DNA of 64,000 bases from Phycisphaerales bacterium (GTDB lineage: Bacteria; Planctomycetota; Phycisphaerae; Phycisphaerales; UBA1924), in assembly GCA_028284805.1 (NCBI GenBank), contig JANQQZ010000091.1, positions 1-64,000 of the forward strand, in the 5' to 3' direction. This document shows positions 45,087-52,702 of this stretch, piece by piece. Each line of letters opens with the position of its first letter. Positions within the stretch are counted from its first letter, which is position 1. Both the position numbers and the translations under genes were made by a program. The notes under the pieces are model-generated. The model did not search any database and was not told where the DNA came from. It worked only from the letters and a program-made list of their open reading frames with translations.

Positions 45087-45653
45087 TCAGACTTCCATGA
45101 TCTCGGTGCTCTTGTCCTTGAGCATGGTGTCGATCTTGCCCTCGTAGCCCTTGAGGAGGTCCTGGATCTCGTCCTTGAGGGTCGAGACCTCGTCCTCGGA
45201 GATGTGCCCCTCGCCCTTTCCGAGCGCGTCGGCGTGCTTGTTCGCGTCGCGGCGGGCGTTGCGCATCACGACCTTCGAGTCCTCGGCCATCTTCTTGGCC
45301 TTGCCCACGAGCTGCTGGCGTCGATCGGTCGAGAGCGGGGGGACGTTCAGCCGGATCTGCTTGCCGTCGACGTTCGGGGCCAGGCCCAGGTCTGATTCCT
45401 CGATGGCCTTTCGGATCTCGCCGACAGCGCCGGCATCGAACGGCTTGATGAGGATCTGGGTCGGCTCGGGCGTGCTGACTGCGGCCAGCGACTTCAGGTC
45501 GGTCGGCGCGCCGTAGTAGTCGACCTTGATGAACTCGACCAGCGCCGTCGACGCACGCCCGCCTCGCAGGCCCTTGAACTCCTGCGCGAGGTAGTCCACC
45601 GCCTTCTTCATGTGCTCTTCGGCCTCAAGCAGGATCGTGTCGGGGTCGCTCAT
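45087..45653 (-). CDS. frr: Ribosome recycling factor
   Basis: Releases ribosomes after termination together with EF-G. 188 residues, as expected. GLRGGRAS and the long helices (EIRKAIEESDLGLAPNVDGKQIRLNVPPLSTDRR) are diagnostic. The ATG at 45653 follows AAGGAA by seven bases. It lies 11 bp after pyrH on the same strand, the standard pyrH-frr order. Confidence 0.96.
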   Translation of the reverse strand: MSDPDTILLEAEEHMKKAVDYLAQEFKGLRGGRASTALVEFIKVDYYGAPTDLKSLAAVSTPEPTQILIKPFDAGAVGEIRKAIEESDLGLAPNVDGKQIRLNVPPLSTDRRQQLVGKAKKMAEDSKVVMRNARRDANKHADALGKGEGHISEDEVSTLKDEIQDLLKGYEGKIDTMLKDKSTEIMEV

Positions 45654-45664
45654 CGGTGGTTCCT

Positions 45665-46384
45665 TCACATCGTGTCATCATCGGCGGAGACCAGCGTGCC
45701 GATCGTCTCGCCCGATACGGCTCGCTGGATGTTGCCGGGTTCGTCGTACTTGAAGACCCGGATCGGGATCGCTCGTTCCCGGCAGATCGTGAACGCCGTC
45801 GCGTCCATCACCGCGATCTCGCGGCGGATGGCCTCGGTGTACGTCAGGTGCTCGAACTTCGTGGCGTCCGGGTGCTTGGTCGGATCGCGGTCGTAGATCG
45901 CGTCAACCTTGGTGGCCTTGAGCAGGATGTCGCACCGCAGCTCGGTCGCGCGGAGAGCGGCGCAGGTATCGGTCGTGAAGAACGGGTTACCAGTGCCCGC
46001 GCTGAGCACGACCACGCGTCCACGCTCCAGGTGCCGGATCGCCCGATTCCGGATGAACGGCTCGGCGACCGCGTGGACTTCCAGCGCCGACATCACCCGG
46101 CTGTCGACCCCGATGGACTGGAGCTTCTCACGGAGCGCGAGCCCATTGATGATGGTCCCCAGCATGCCCATGTAGTCCGCGGTCGCCTGCTCGATGTCGC
46201 CCGACTCGGCGAGCCTCGCCCCGCGGATGATGTTGCCGCCGCCCACGACGACCGCGATCTGGGCCCCGCCGGAGTGGGCGTCGCGGATCTCGCTGGCGAT
46301 CTGGGCAAGGGGCGAGGCGTCGATGCCGAACCCGTGCTCGCCGCTGAAGGCCTCGCCGCTGAGCTTCAAGAGCACTCTTGCCAC
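45665..46384 (-). CDS. pyrH: UMP kinase
   Basis: Phosphorylates UMP to UDP in pyrimidine synthesis. 239 residues. LLKLSGEAFSG, VVVGGGNIIRG, GTGNPFFTTDTCAALRA and LLKATKVDAIYD are the family motifs. The start is a GTG at 46384 with AGGGA seven bases upstream; no in-frame ATG is near. The track ORF (to 47572) runs antisense into the vWA gene. It forms an operon with frr. Confidence 0.95.
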   Translation of the reverse strand: MARVLLKLSGEAFSGEHGFGIDASPLAQIASEIRDAHSGGAQIAVVVGGGNIIRGARLAESGDIEQATADYMGMLGTIINGLALREKLQSIGVDSRVMSALEVHAVAEPFIRNRAIRHLERGRVVVLSAGTGNPFFTTDTCAALRATELRCDILLKATKVDAIYDRDPTKHPDATKFEHLTYTEAIRREIAVMDATAFTICRERAIPIRVFKYDEPGNIQRAVSGETIGTLVSADDDTM

Positions 46385-46462
46385 GACCGGTCCCTCACGG
46401 ATCGTCTCTATCCAGCGTTGCGACCGCCGGCCGCGGTACCATAGCCGCGTCCCTTTGGGCCG

Positions 46463-46504
46463 GACGCAGGCAGGGAACCAGGAGCGGCGGCTTGCGTCTG
46501 GTTC
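46463..46504 (+). promoter_or_regulatory. Two mutually exclusive leader hairpins before the vWA-ExbBD operon
   Basis: GACGCA (46463-46468) can pair with TGCGTC (46493-46498), and GAACCAG (46475-46481) can pair with CTGGTTC (46498-46504). The two 3' arms share one base, so the stems compete. They sit 27-70 bp before the ATG. This could be attenuation or a regulated leader, or coincidence in GC-rich DNA. Confidence 0.35.
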
Positions 46505-46531
46505 TCTCGACGCCCCCGCGGGGCACGCGCC

Positions 46532-47482
46532 ATGAGCACGGATGACCAGCGCCAACCCGAGAACGCCGATTTCTGGACCCGTGTCCGTCGGTGGGTGCTG
46601 CGTCTCTCCGTCGCGGGCCTGCTGATCTCGCTGGCCGTCCATGTCGGGATGCTCGTGCTCGCGGCCGTCTTCCTGGTGGGCGGCGGGGGCTCGGGCGGCA
46701 ATCAGGACGGCGACGCTCCGTCGGTCGTTGAGTTCGCCGTGATGCCCGAGAGCCAGTTCGAGGCGGTCAGTGAGGTCGAGATCGACATCCAGACGCCCGA
46801 CGTGGAGTCCCTGCTCGCTGAGGAGGCGATCGACGTCGAACTGACCGAGCTGGCGACCGAGCCGCTCAGCACACGCCAGCTCGATCTCGAGGTGACCTCG
46901 GGCTCGGGCGGAGACTCGTTGGAAGTCGAGGGCGTCTCCGGCAGCGGCGGCGCGACGGGCAATGCCGCGAGCTTCTTCGGGATCGAGGCCCGGGGCAATC
47001 GCTTCGCGTACGTCGTGGATGTATCCGGATCGATGGACCAGGACGGGCGCATGCGGGTCATGCTGACCGAACTCCAGCGGTCGGTCACCGAGCTCGGCAG
47101 CCACGCGAGCTTCTACATCGTCTTCTACAGCGACGACGCGTTCCCGCTGGGCAACCGACGCGAGTGGACCGACGCGACCGGTGACGGCAAGCGCTGGGCC
47201 CGTGAGAAGCTGGCTGCCGTGGAGGCGCTGGGCTCGACCCGTCCGCTGCCCGCGTTCGACCTGGTCTCGCGCATCCGGCCCAGGGCCGACGCGATCTACT
47301 TCATGACCGACGGGAAGTTCGATGACACAGACGTCGGCACGATTCTCTCCCAGAACCGCGAGCGCCCGACCCCGATCCACTGCATCACCTTCGTGACACG
47401 CGACGGCGAGGCGAACATGCGCCGGATTGCCGAAGCGACGGGCGGGACCTACACGCACGTCCCCGGGGGGGGCAGGCCTTGA
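46532..47482 (+). CDS. vWA-domain protein with TonB/TolA-like membrane anchor
   Basis: 316 residues. A basic cytosolic N-terminus precedes one membrane helix (LLISLAVHVGMLVLAAVFLV) that carries the S-x-x-x-H pattern (Ser33, His37), the same spacing as Ser16/His20 in the energised TonB helix. A Gly-rich hinge and an acidic stalk follow, then a von Willebrand A domain with an intact MIDAS site (DVSGSM, Asp163/Ser165/Ser167, and MTDGKFDD later). The next genes are ExbB- and ExbD-type proteins, so the protein probably couples the proton motor to a periplasmic vWA-bound partner. vWA and TonB-like anchors are known separately; this combination is what stands out. Confidence 0.85.
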   Translation: MSTDDQRQPENADFWTRVRRWVLRLSVAGLLISLAVHVGMLVLAAVFLVGGGGSGGNQDGDAPSVVEFAVMPESQFEAVSEVEIDIQTPDVESLLAEEAIDVELTELATEPLSTRQLDLEVTSGSGGDSLEVEGVSGSGGATGNAASFFGIEARGNRFAYVVDVSGSMDQDGRMRVMLTELQRSVTELGSHASFYIVFYSDDAFPLGNRREWTDATGDGKRWAREKLAAVEALGSTRPLPAFDLVSRIRPRADAIYFMTDGKFDDTDVGTILSQNRERPTPIHCITFVTRDGEANMRRIAEATGGTYTHVPGGGRP

Positions 47483-48576
47483 TCCGTCTGGCGCTGGTCG
47501 TGTTGTTGCAGTTCCCGTTCGCGTGCATCGCGCAGCCTGCGGTCGTGCTGCGCGATGGGAGCACCAAGCCACTCGAGCAGATGGAGGTCGGCTCGGCCGG
47601 CGTGCAGGGCGTGGTGGGCGGCGTGCCCAGGCTGGTCACGTGGGACCGGGTTCGCGGACTCCAAGGCGTTGATGCAACCGGTGCGCAGGCCTATCTGTCG
47701 GCGGGCGAGGCCTTGTGGCGAGGCATCACTCGGCTCGACCGAGGCGACGCGATCGCGGCAATCGAACCGCTGGAGTCGGCCTTCGACACGTTCGCCGGGT
47801 TTGACGGCGCAACGACATCGATCGCGGCCGATGCCTTGCTGGCAGCGAGGCTTCGGCTCGGAGAAGCCGAGGGTTCCGTGCTGCCCTGGGTCGTCCGGCT
47901 CGAGCAGGACATCCGTTTGCTGGAGCCGCCCGCGGGTCGACGGGTGGACCTCGACCCCATGACCCGGCTGGTGCCAACACTGCCACCCGTGTTCGTCGGG
48001 GGGCGCAAGCCCGGTGCCGCGGCTGCCGAACTCGCCGATGGCGGCTTCGATCGGTGGACCGAGGGCCCGAACCGACGACTGGCAGAGTTGTACGCGTCGG
48101 CGATGCTGATTGCCGTGGGCGAGGACCCTCCGGTGATCCCGGACGATGTGGACGACGCGGGCATCCGGCTCGTACGAGCGATGGTGGTCTCGAGGCACTC
48201 GGATCCGGCGCTTCGAGAGGCCGCCAGGCGGGAACTCAGGCGGTTCCTCGCCGAGACAGAGCAGGAGTGGACGAGGGCGTGGTGCCACGCCGGGATTGGG
48301 CTGTCGCTGCTCCAGGAATCGGGATCCCAGCGCCTCGCGGGGGTGGGGCACCTGCTCATGCTGCCCAGCCGCTACGCGGAGTCGCAGCCCTATCTGGCAG
48401 GGGTGTGTCTGGCCGAGGCGGCGGTTGTACTCTACGAAACCGGGCGCACGGAGACGGCGCGGGCCCTCGCCGACGAGCTCGATGTACAGTTCCCGCTTCA
48501 TCCCGTGCGCAGGATGCCTGCGCTCAGAGCGATCCGCACGCTTCGCACCGCAGAGACCAACGGAACCGGACCATGA
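47479..48576 (+). CDS. Exported helical-repeat protein in the motor operon
   Basis: 365 residues with a signal peptide (LALVVLLQFPFACIAQP). The mature N-terminus is a short beta segment (AVVLRDGSTKPLEQMEVG ... RLVTWDRVRGL), then about 280 residues of Ala/Leu/Arg-rich helices resembling TPR/solenoid repeats (for example ALYETGRTETARALADEL, here as EAAVVLYETGRTETARALAD). Function unknown; probably a periplasmic partner of the vWA/ExbBD complex. It starts with TTG overlapping the vWA stop (TTGA) and its own stop overlaps the exbB start (ATGA). Confidence 0.75.
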   Translation: MIRLALVVLLQFPFACIAQPAVVLRDGSTKPLEQMEVGSAGVQGVVGGVPRLVTWDRVRGLQGVDATGAQAYLSAGEALWRGITRLDRGDAIAAIEPLESAFDTFAGFDGATTSIAADALLAARLRLGEAEGSVLPWVVRLEQDIRLLEPPAGRRVDLDPMTRLVPTLPPVFVGGRKPGAAAAELADGGFDRWTEGPNRRLAELYASAMLIAVGEDPPVIPDDVDDAGIRLVRAMVVSRHSDPALREAARRELRRFLAETEQEWTRAWCHAGIGLSLLQESGSQRLAGVGHLLMLPSRYAESQPYLAGVCLAEAAVVLYETGRTETARALADELDVQFPLHPVRRMPALRAIRTLRTAETNGTGP

Positions 48577-49292
48577 CGATGCTCAGCAGCCTCCCGTTTC
48601 TTCTTCAGCTCGCGCAGGACGATCCCGTCGGGCGGAAGTCGCTGTTCGAGCACATCGCCTCGGGCGGCCCGATCGGTTTCGTGATCATCCTGCTTTCGTT
48701 CGCTGCGATGGCGCTTGTGGTGATCCAGCTGATCCAGCTCCGCCTTGACCGTCTCGCACCGGATGAGCACGTCCAGCGTCTGGGCGAGATGCTGCTGAAC
48801 CGCCAGATCGATCAGGCGCGGGCCTACTGCCTCGAGCACGACCAGCCGAGCTTTCTCACGCACGTTGTCGGGTCCGCGCTCTCCAGGTGCGCGCGTTCAC
48901 CGTTCGGCCTCCTCGAGTTCAGGAGCGCTCTCGAAGAGTCCGGGCAGACCGAGGTCGGCAGGCTGATGCGATCCACCGAGGGCCTTGCGCTGATCGCGTC
49001 GGTCAGCCCGATGCTGGGTCTGCTCGGAACGGTCGTCGGGATGGTCGGCGCGTTCGACCGCCTCGGGTCGTCCGCGGGCGGCTTCGCGCGGCCCGATGAG
49101 CTCGCTGGCAGCATCTCGATCGCGCTCATCACGACCGTCCTCGGGCTCGTGGTCGCGATCCCCGTGACCGCGGCTGTCTCGCTGTTCCGGAACCGGATCG
49201 AGTCGCTCGCCGCCAGCGTCGCGGAGCGGACGGAGGAACTGCTCGGCTACGTCGAGAGCCATCAGGCCGCGGCGGATCGGGGGCGAGTGTGA
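48573..49292 (+). CDS. MotA/TolQ/ExbB-type proton channel subunit
   Basis: Membrane protein that with ExbD conducts protons and drives a TonB/TolA-like arm. 239 residues from the ATG at 48573, overlapping the previous stop. Three helices are visible: GFVIILLSFAAMALVVIQLI, LALIASVSPMLGLLGTVVGMV and ISIALITTVLGLVVAIPVTA. The last two with the conserved Thr and Pro/Gly residues match the ExbB/TolQ pore. A cytosolic loop of about 80 residues lies between the first two. The track ORF begins far upstream in another gene's frame. Forms the motor with the two ExbD proteins that follow. Confidence 0.92.
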   Translation: MTMLSSLPFLLQLAQDDPVGRKSLFEHIASGGPIGFVIILLSFAAMALVVIQLIQLRLDRLAPDEHVQRLGEMLLNRQIDQARAYCLEHDQPSFLTHVVGSALSRCARSPFGLLEFRSALEESGQTEVGRLMRSTEGLALIASVSPMLGLLGTVVGMVGAFDRLGSSAGGFARPDELAGSISIALITTVLGLVVAIPVTAAVSLFRNRIESLAASVAERTEELLGYVESHQAAADRGRV

Positions 49293-49699
49293 TCGGGCGG
49301 CGCTCACATGTGTCGGCCTTCGATCTCACGCCCATGATCGATGTCGTGCTGCTGCTGATCATCTTCTTCCTGGTGTCGGCGCAGATCTCTCGGTCGATCC
49401 GTCAGCCGCTCGATCTGCCTGACCAGCCTGGCGCGTCGGAAGAAGCCGCCTCCGACGAGAGCGTGCTCGTGGTGGACCTGCTCCGGGGGGGCGTGCTGAG
49501 AGTTGACAACGAGGTTGTCGACTTCGAGACCTTTGGTGCGATGCTGGAAGCCGAATCGGGTGCCGAACGAGTCGTGCTCGTCCGGGCCGAGCAGGACACT
49601 CTGGCCAGACACCTGAACCGGCTGACCCGGCTGCTCACGGAGAAGGGCACGGTGACGTACCGGATCGCGACAGATCCCTCCGGGAGGAGCGGGGGATGA
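49289..49699 (+). CDS. ExbD/TolR-type protein 1
   Basis: 136 residues, one membrane helix (LTPMIDVVLLLIIFFLVSA) with the proton-carrying Asp18, then a periplasmic domain of the TolR fold (SVLVVDLLRGGVLRVDNEVVDF, shown in part as VVDLLRGGVLRVDNE). The DLTPMID segment is the classical ExbD signature. GTG start overlapping the exbB stop. ExbD dimers sit inside the ExbB pentamer and rotate or gate the channel. Confidence 0.93.
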   Translation: MIGRRSHVSAFDLTPMIDVVLLLIIFFLVSAQISRSIRQPLDLPDQPGASEEAASDESVLVVDLLRGGVLRVDNEVVDFETFGAMLEAESGAERVVLVRAEQDTLARHLNRLTRLLTEKGTVTYRIATDPSGRSGG

Positions 49700-50109
49700 G
49701 GTTTGTGCGTGTCGACACCGCCGACCGCGCCACGAGGCTGCCCCTCATCGGCATGATCGATGTGTTCTTTCTGCTGCTGGTCTACTTCCTGACGAGCGCG
49801 ACCATCACCCCACCCGAAGAGGAACTAGCGGCTTCGCTCTCGGCGGAGAAGGAAGACGCCGCAGCGGCGAGTCTGGAGCCGCAGGTCGTCACCGTCGGTG
49901 CGCCTGCGGCCGGTGTCGGTCGCTTCACGGTCTCCGGCGTCTCGCTCGGGACCCAGGCGGAGCTCGTGTCGTTGCTGTCGTCGCTGCCCAAGGAGCCGGG
50001 TGTGTTCATCCGGGCGAACGACGACGCACGCGTCGACGATGTTGCGGCGGCTCTGCAGGCAAGCCGCGACGCTGGGTTCGAGAGGATCACGTATGTTGCG
50101 CCGGAATGA
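49696..50109 (+). CDS. ExbD/TolR-type protein 2
   Basis: 137 residues, membrane helix PLIGMIDVFFLLLVYFL with Asp22 at the proton site, then a periplasmic domain (VFIRANDDARVDDVAAALQASRDAGFERITYV) typical of ExbD. It differs from protein 1 at the N-terminus, so the pair may form a heterodimer within one motor, as in Gram-negative bacteria with two ExbD genes. ATGA overlap with the upstream gene. Confidence 0.92.
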   Translation: MRFVRVDTADRATRLPLIGMIDVFFLLLVYFLTSATITPPEEELAASLSAEKEDAAAASLEPQVVTVGAPAAGVGRFTVSGVSLGTQAELVSLLSSLPKEPGVFIRANDDARVDDVAAALQASRDAGFERITYVAPE

Positions 50110-52699
50110 GCCATGGCTGGTCATCGCTGGCCTTCTGCTCGTGTGCTGCGGCGCTCGCGCTCAGGAAGACCGGCACGCTCGATACCTCAGCGACTTCGGC
50201 CTGGGTGATGTGTATGCCGAGTACCTGCTCGATCAGCTCGAGGGCAGCACGGGGGCCGAGCGAACCGCGATTGCTCAGGAACTCGCGGGGGTGTATCTGG
50301 ATCTGCTGCAGGAAGTCAGCGCTCCCTCGGACCGCCAGCGCTGGGCCGAGCGGGCGGCGGCGCTGCTGCGTGTTGTCCCAGAGGCCGATTCACCGGGCCT
50401 GCGTCTTGGGCTCGCGCAGGCCGCCTACTTCAAGGCAGAGGAGACAGCCGAGCGCAGCGTGCTTTTGCTGACGACCGAGCGGGAATCGGCCGAGGCTCAG
50501 CGGATCCTCAGGGAAGTCGGGCCGACCTTCGTTTCGATCGCGCAGCAGGCCCATCAGGAGGCGGACAGGCTCGAGCGTGAGCTGTCGAAACAGCTCGAGC
50601 GTGAGGAGGAGGACGATGTTGCCGCGCGGCTCGCCGAGGCGAGGCGCGTCCGTTCCATCGCGTTCTACTTCGCGGGTTGGTGCAGCTACTACACCGCCGA
50701 GCTCTCTGGCAACGAGGCCTCCGCGAACCAGGCGCTCCGTCACTTCGGCTGGATTCTCGGTGCACGCGATGGCTCTGCCGCGACGGTGGATCAGATGCAG
50801 CCGGGCCTGCTGCGGTACGAGCACGTGGCCCGATCCGCCATCGGCGCGGCGATGGCGTGCTCGATAACCGGACGGTCACTCGAAGCACGTGCATGGCTCG
50901 ATGCCGTAGCCCGCTCGACGGAAGCCCCGGAATCGATCCGGGCCACACTGCCGTCTCGGAGGGTGCGTGTCCTCGCGGCGGCCGGGGCCTGGCCCGACGT
51001 TGACACGATCGCTCGTCGTGCCCTCGCCTCAACGGCGACCCCCCCCGATACGACCTTCACGAGGCTGATCGCCGTGCTGTCGCTCGAGCGGCTTGACGCG
51101 GGCCCGGGGCGTCACACGCAGCTGGTCCGTCGCCTCGCAGAAGAGGCGCTCGCGAGCCTCGTGCGGGCCGCGGAGATCGGCCATGTGACGGATCTGGCCC
51201 GTCGGTTCGGCGGGGATCTGGTCGAGGGTGAAGGCTTCGTCCCGAGCTATGTCCGCGCGGTGATGCAGCACGAGGCCGCTCGCGAGATCCTCGATCGGTA
51301 CGGCTCGGGCGATGCAAGAGCCGCGACTGCGCTGCTCGAGGCTGCGCAGCAGCTCACGTCCGCGTCTTCGGCGCCCGACGCCGATCGGTTCCCGGAGGAG
51401 CGAGCACGGGCGTTGTTCGATGCTGGGCTCGCGCTGTACGAAGCGGGGCGTCTGACAGAGGCGGGGGAGTTGTTCGAGCAGTGCCAGGTGATGGCCAACT
51501 CTGACGAACAGCGTCGCGAAGCAGCCTGGATGCGTGTGGTCACGCTGGAGCGGGCCGTCGAGCAGGGTGATGCCGCGAGCGCCGAATCGCGCGACCAGGC
51601 GGCGCTGCTGTTTCTTTCGGCGCATCCCAACTCGGACGAGGCGGCGCAGCTTGCGTTGCGCCCGTCGACCGCGAGGCTCCTCACGGAGGGACAGGCTGTT
51701 GAGATCCTGCTGAGCGTCCCGCCTTCGGCGTCGAACTACGCCGCGGCACGCCGCCGTGCGTCCGCGCTGCTGTACCGCCGGTACCGTGCGGCGGACCCGA
51801 TCGATCGCCCGCTCGTCGCCGAGCAGTTCATGGCGCTCGCGGAGGAACTTGTGGCTCAGGACGGGGCGCAGCTGCGCGCCGTTTCCTCCGAGCAGGCGGG
51901 CACGATCGCCGAGGGTGTGATCATCAGCGCCCGGCGCCTCGCTGACGTTGCCCTCACGCTGCCAGAGCCCGATCTCGATCGGGCGATCTTCGCACTCGAG
52001 ACGATCGAACGCACTGCCGACTACGCCTCGATCGATCTCGGAGAGACCGCGGACGAGCTCCGCTTCAGGCGGCTGCAGATCGCTTCCGCACAGGGACGCT
52101 ACGACGAGGCGACCCGCCTGGCGGAGCAGATCGCGCAGGGCGGCAGCCCGTTCGCGACGACGGCGGTGCAGCTGATGTATCGCGATTCCGTTCGGGTTTG
52201 GATTGAGAGCCAGGGCGATCCTCAGTCCGCTGAACGGGTCGTTCGGTTTGGGCAGGCGGTGCGTGCGTCGCTGGCGGATCGACCCGCCGCGATCGCGAGT
52301 GTGCTTCAGACCGTCGCGCAGGCCGCCGACGTGCTCGCCCGCACAACGGGCGACGCCGAGCATGTGTCCGTGGCGGTGAGCGCGCGAGAAGAACTCCTCC
52401 GGATGGGCAGAGCGGACGACGCGTCGCTGCGTTCGCTCGCGCGGAACTACGCAACGCTTGGTGACGCGGGGCGTTCCGCGGAAACCTGGCTCACGGTGCT
52501 TCAGCGATCGGACCCCGCGTCGTTGGCGTGGTACGAGGCCAGGCTGGAGTCGCTCCGCCAGCTCGAGGTGTCCGATCCCGAGACCGCGCGCGATGCCGCC
52601 CGTCAGTTCAAGTCTCTTCACCCCGACTACGGCCCGGCGAAGTACCGCCAGGCCTTCCGTGACCTGCTCGGGCGTCTGCTCGTGGATGAGCCGGAGTAG
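50093..52699 (+). CDS. Large exported alpha-solenoid protein
   Basis: 868 residues, signal peptide LVIAGLLLVCCGARAQ. The body is almost entirely helical, with TPR/HEAT-like patterning (for example FDAGLALYEAGRLTEAGELFEQCQ, quoted here as LALYEAGRLTEAGELF) and a charged coiled coil near residue 165 (EADRLERELSKQLEREEE). It is probably a periplasmic scaffold driven or gated by the ExbBD/vWA unit. The ATG at 50093 has AGAGGA seven bases upstream; the track's 49898 start lies inside exbD2. It overlaps exbD2 by 17 bp. Confidence 0.75.
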   Translation: MLRRNEPWLVIAGLLLVCCGARAQEDRHARYLSDFGLGDVYAEYLLDQLEGSTGAERTAIAQELAGVYLDLLQEVSAPSDRQRWAERAAALLRVVPEADSPGLRLGLAQAAYFKAEETAERSVLLLTTERESAEAQRILREVGPTFVSIAQQAHQEADRLERELSKQLEREEEDDVAARLAEARRVRSIAFYFAGWCSYYTAELSGNEASANQALRHFGWILGARDGSAATVDQMQPGLLRYEHVARSAIGAAMACSITGRSLEARAWLDAVARSTEAPESIRATLPSRRVRVLAAAGAWPDVDTIARRALASTATPPDTTFTRLIAVLSLERLDAGPGRHTQLVRRLAEEALASLVRAAEIGHVTDLARRFGGDLVEGEGFVPSYVRAVMQHEAAREILDRYGSGDARAATALLEAAQQLTSASSAPDADRFPEERARALFDAGLALYEAGRLTEAGELFEQCQVMANSDEQRREAAWMRVVTLERAVEQGDAASAESRDQAALLFLSAHPNSDEAAQLALRPSTARLLTEGQAVEILLSVPPSASNYAAARRRASALLYRRYRAADPIDRPLVAEQFMALAEELVAQDGAQLRAVSSEQAGTIAEGVIISARRLADVALTLPEPDLDRAIFALETIERTADYASIDLGETADELRFRRLQIASAQGRYDEATRLAEQIAQGGSPFATTAVQLMYRDSVRVWIESQGDPQSAERVVRFGQAVRASLADRPAAIASVLQTVAQAADVLARTTGDAEHVSVAVSAREELLRMGRADDASLRSLARNYATLGDAGRSAETWLTVLQRSDPASLAWYEARLESLRQLEVSDPETARDAARQFKSLHPDYGPAKYRQAFRDLLGRLLVDEPE

Positions 52700-52702
52700 A
52701 CC

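Noticed and set aside
40880-47482. MoxR and vWA proteins as one MoxR-vWA pair
   Set aside because: They are in different operons about 5 kb apart with sppA, frr and pyrH between. MoxR normally pairs with immediate neighbours, so the link is not supported here.
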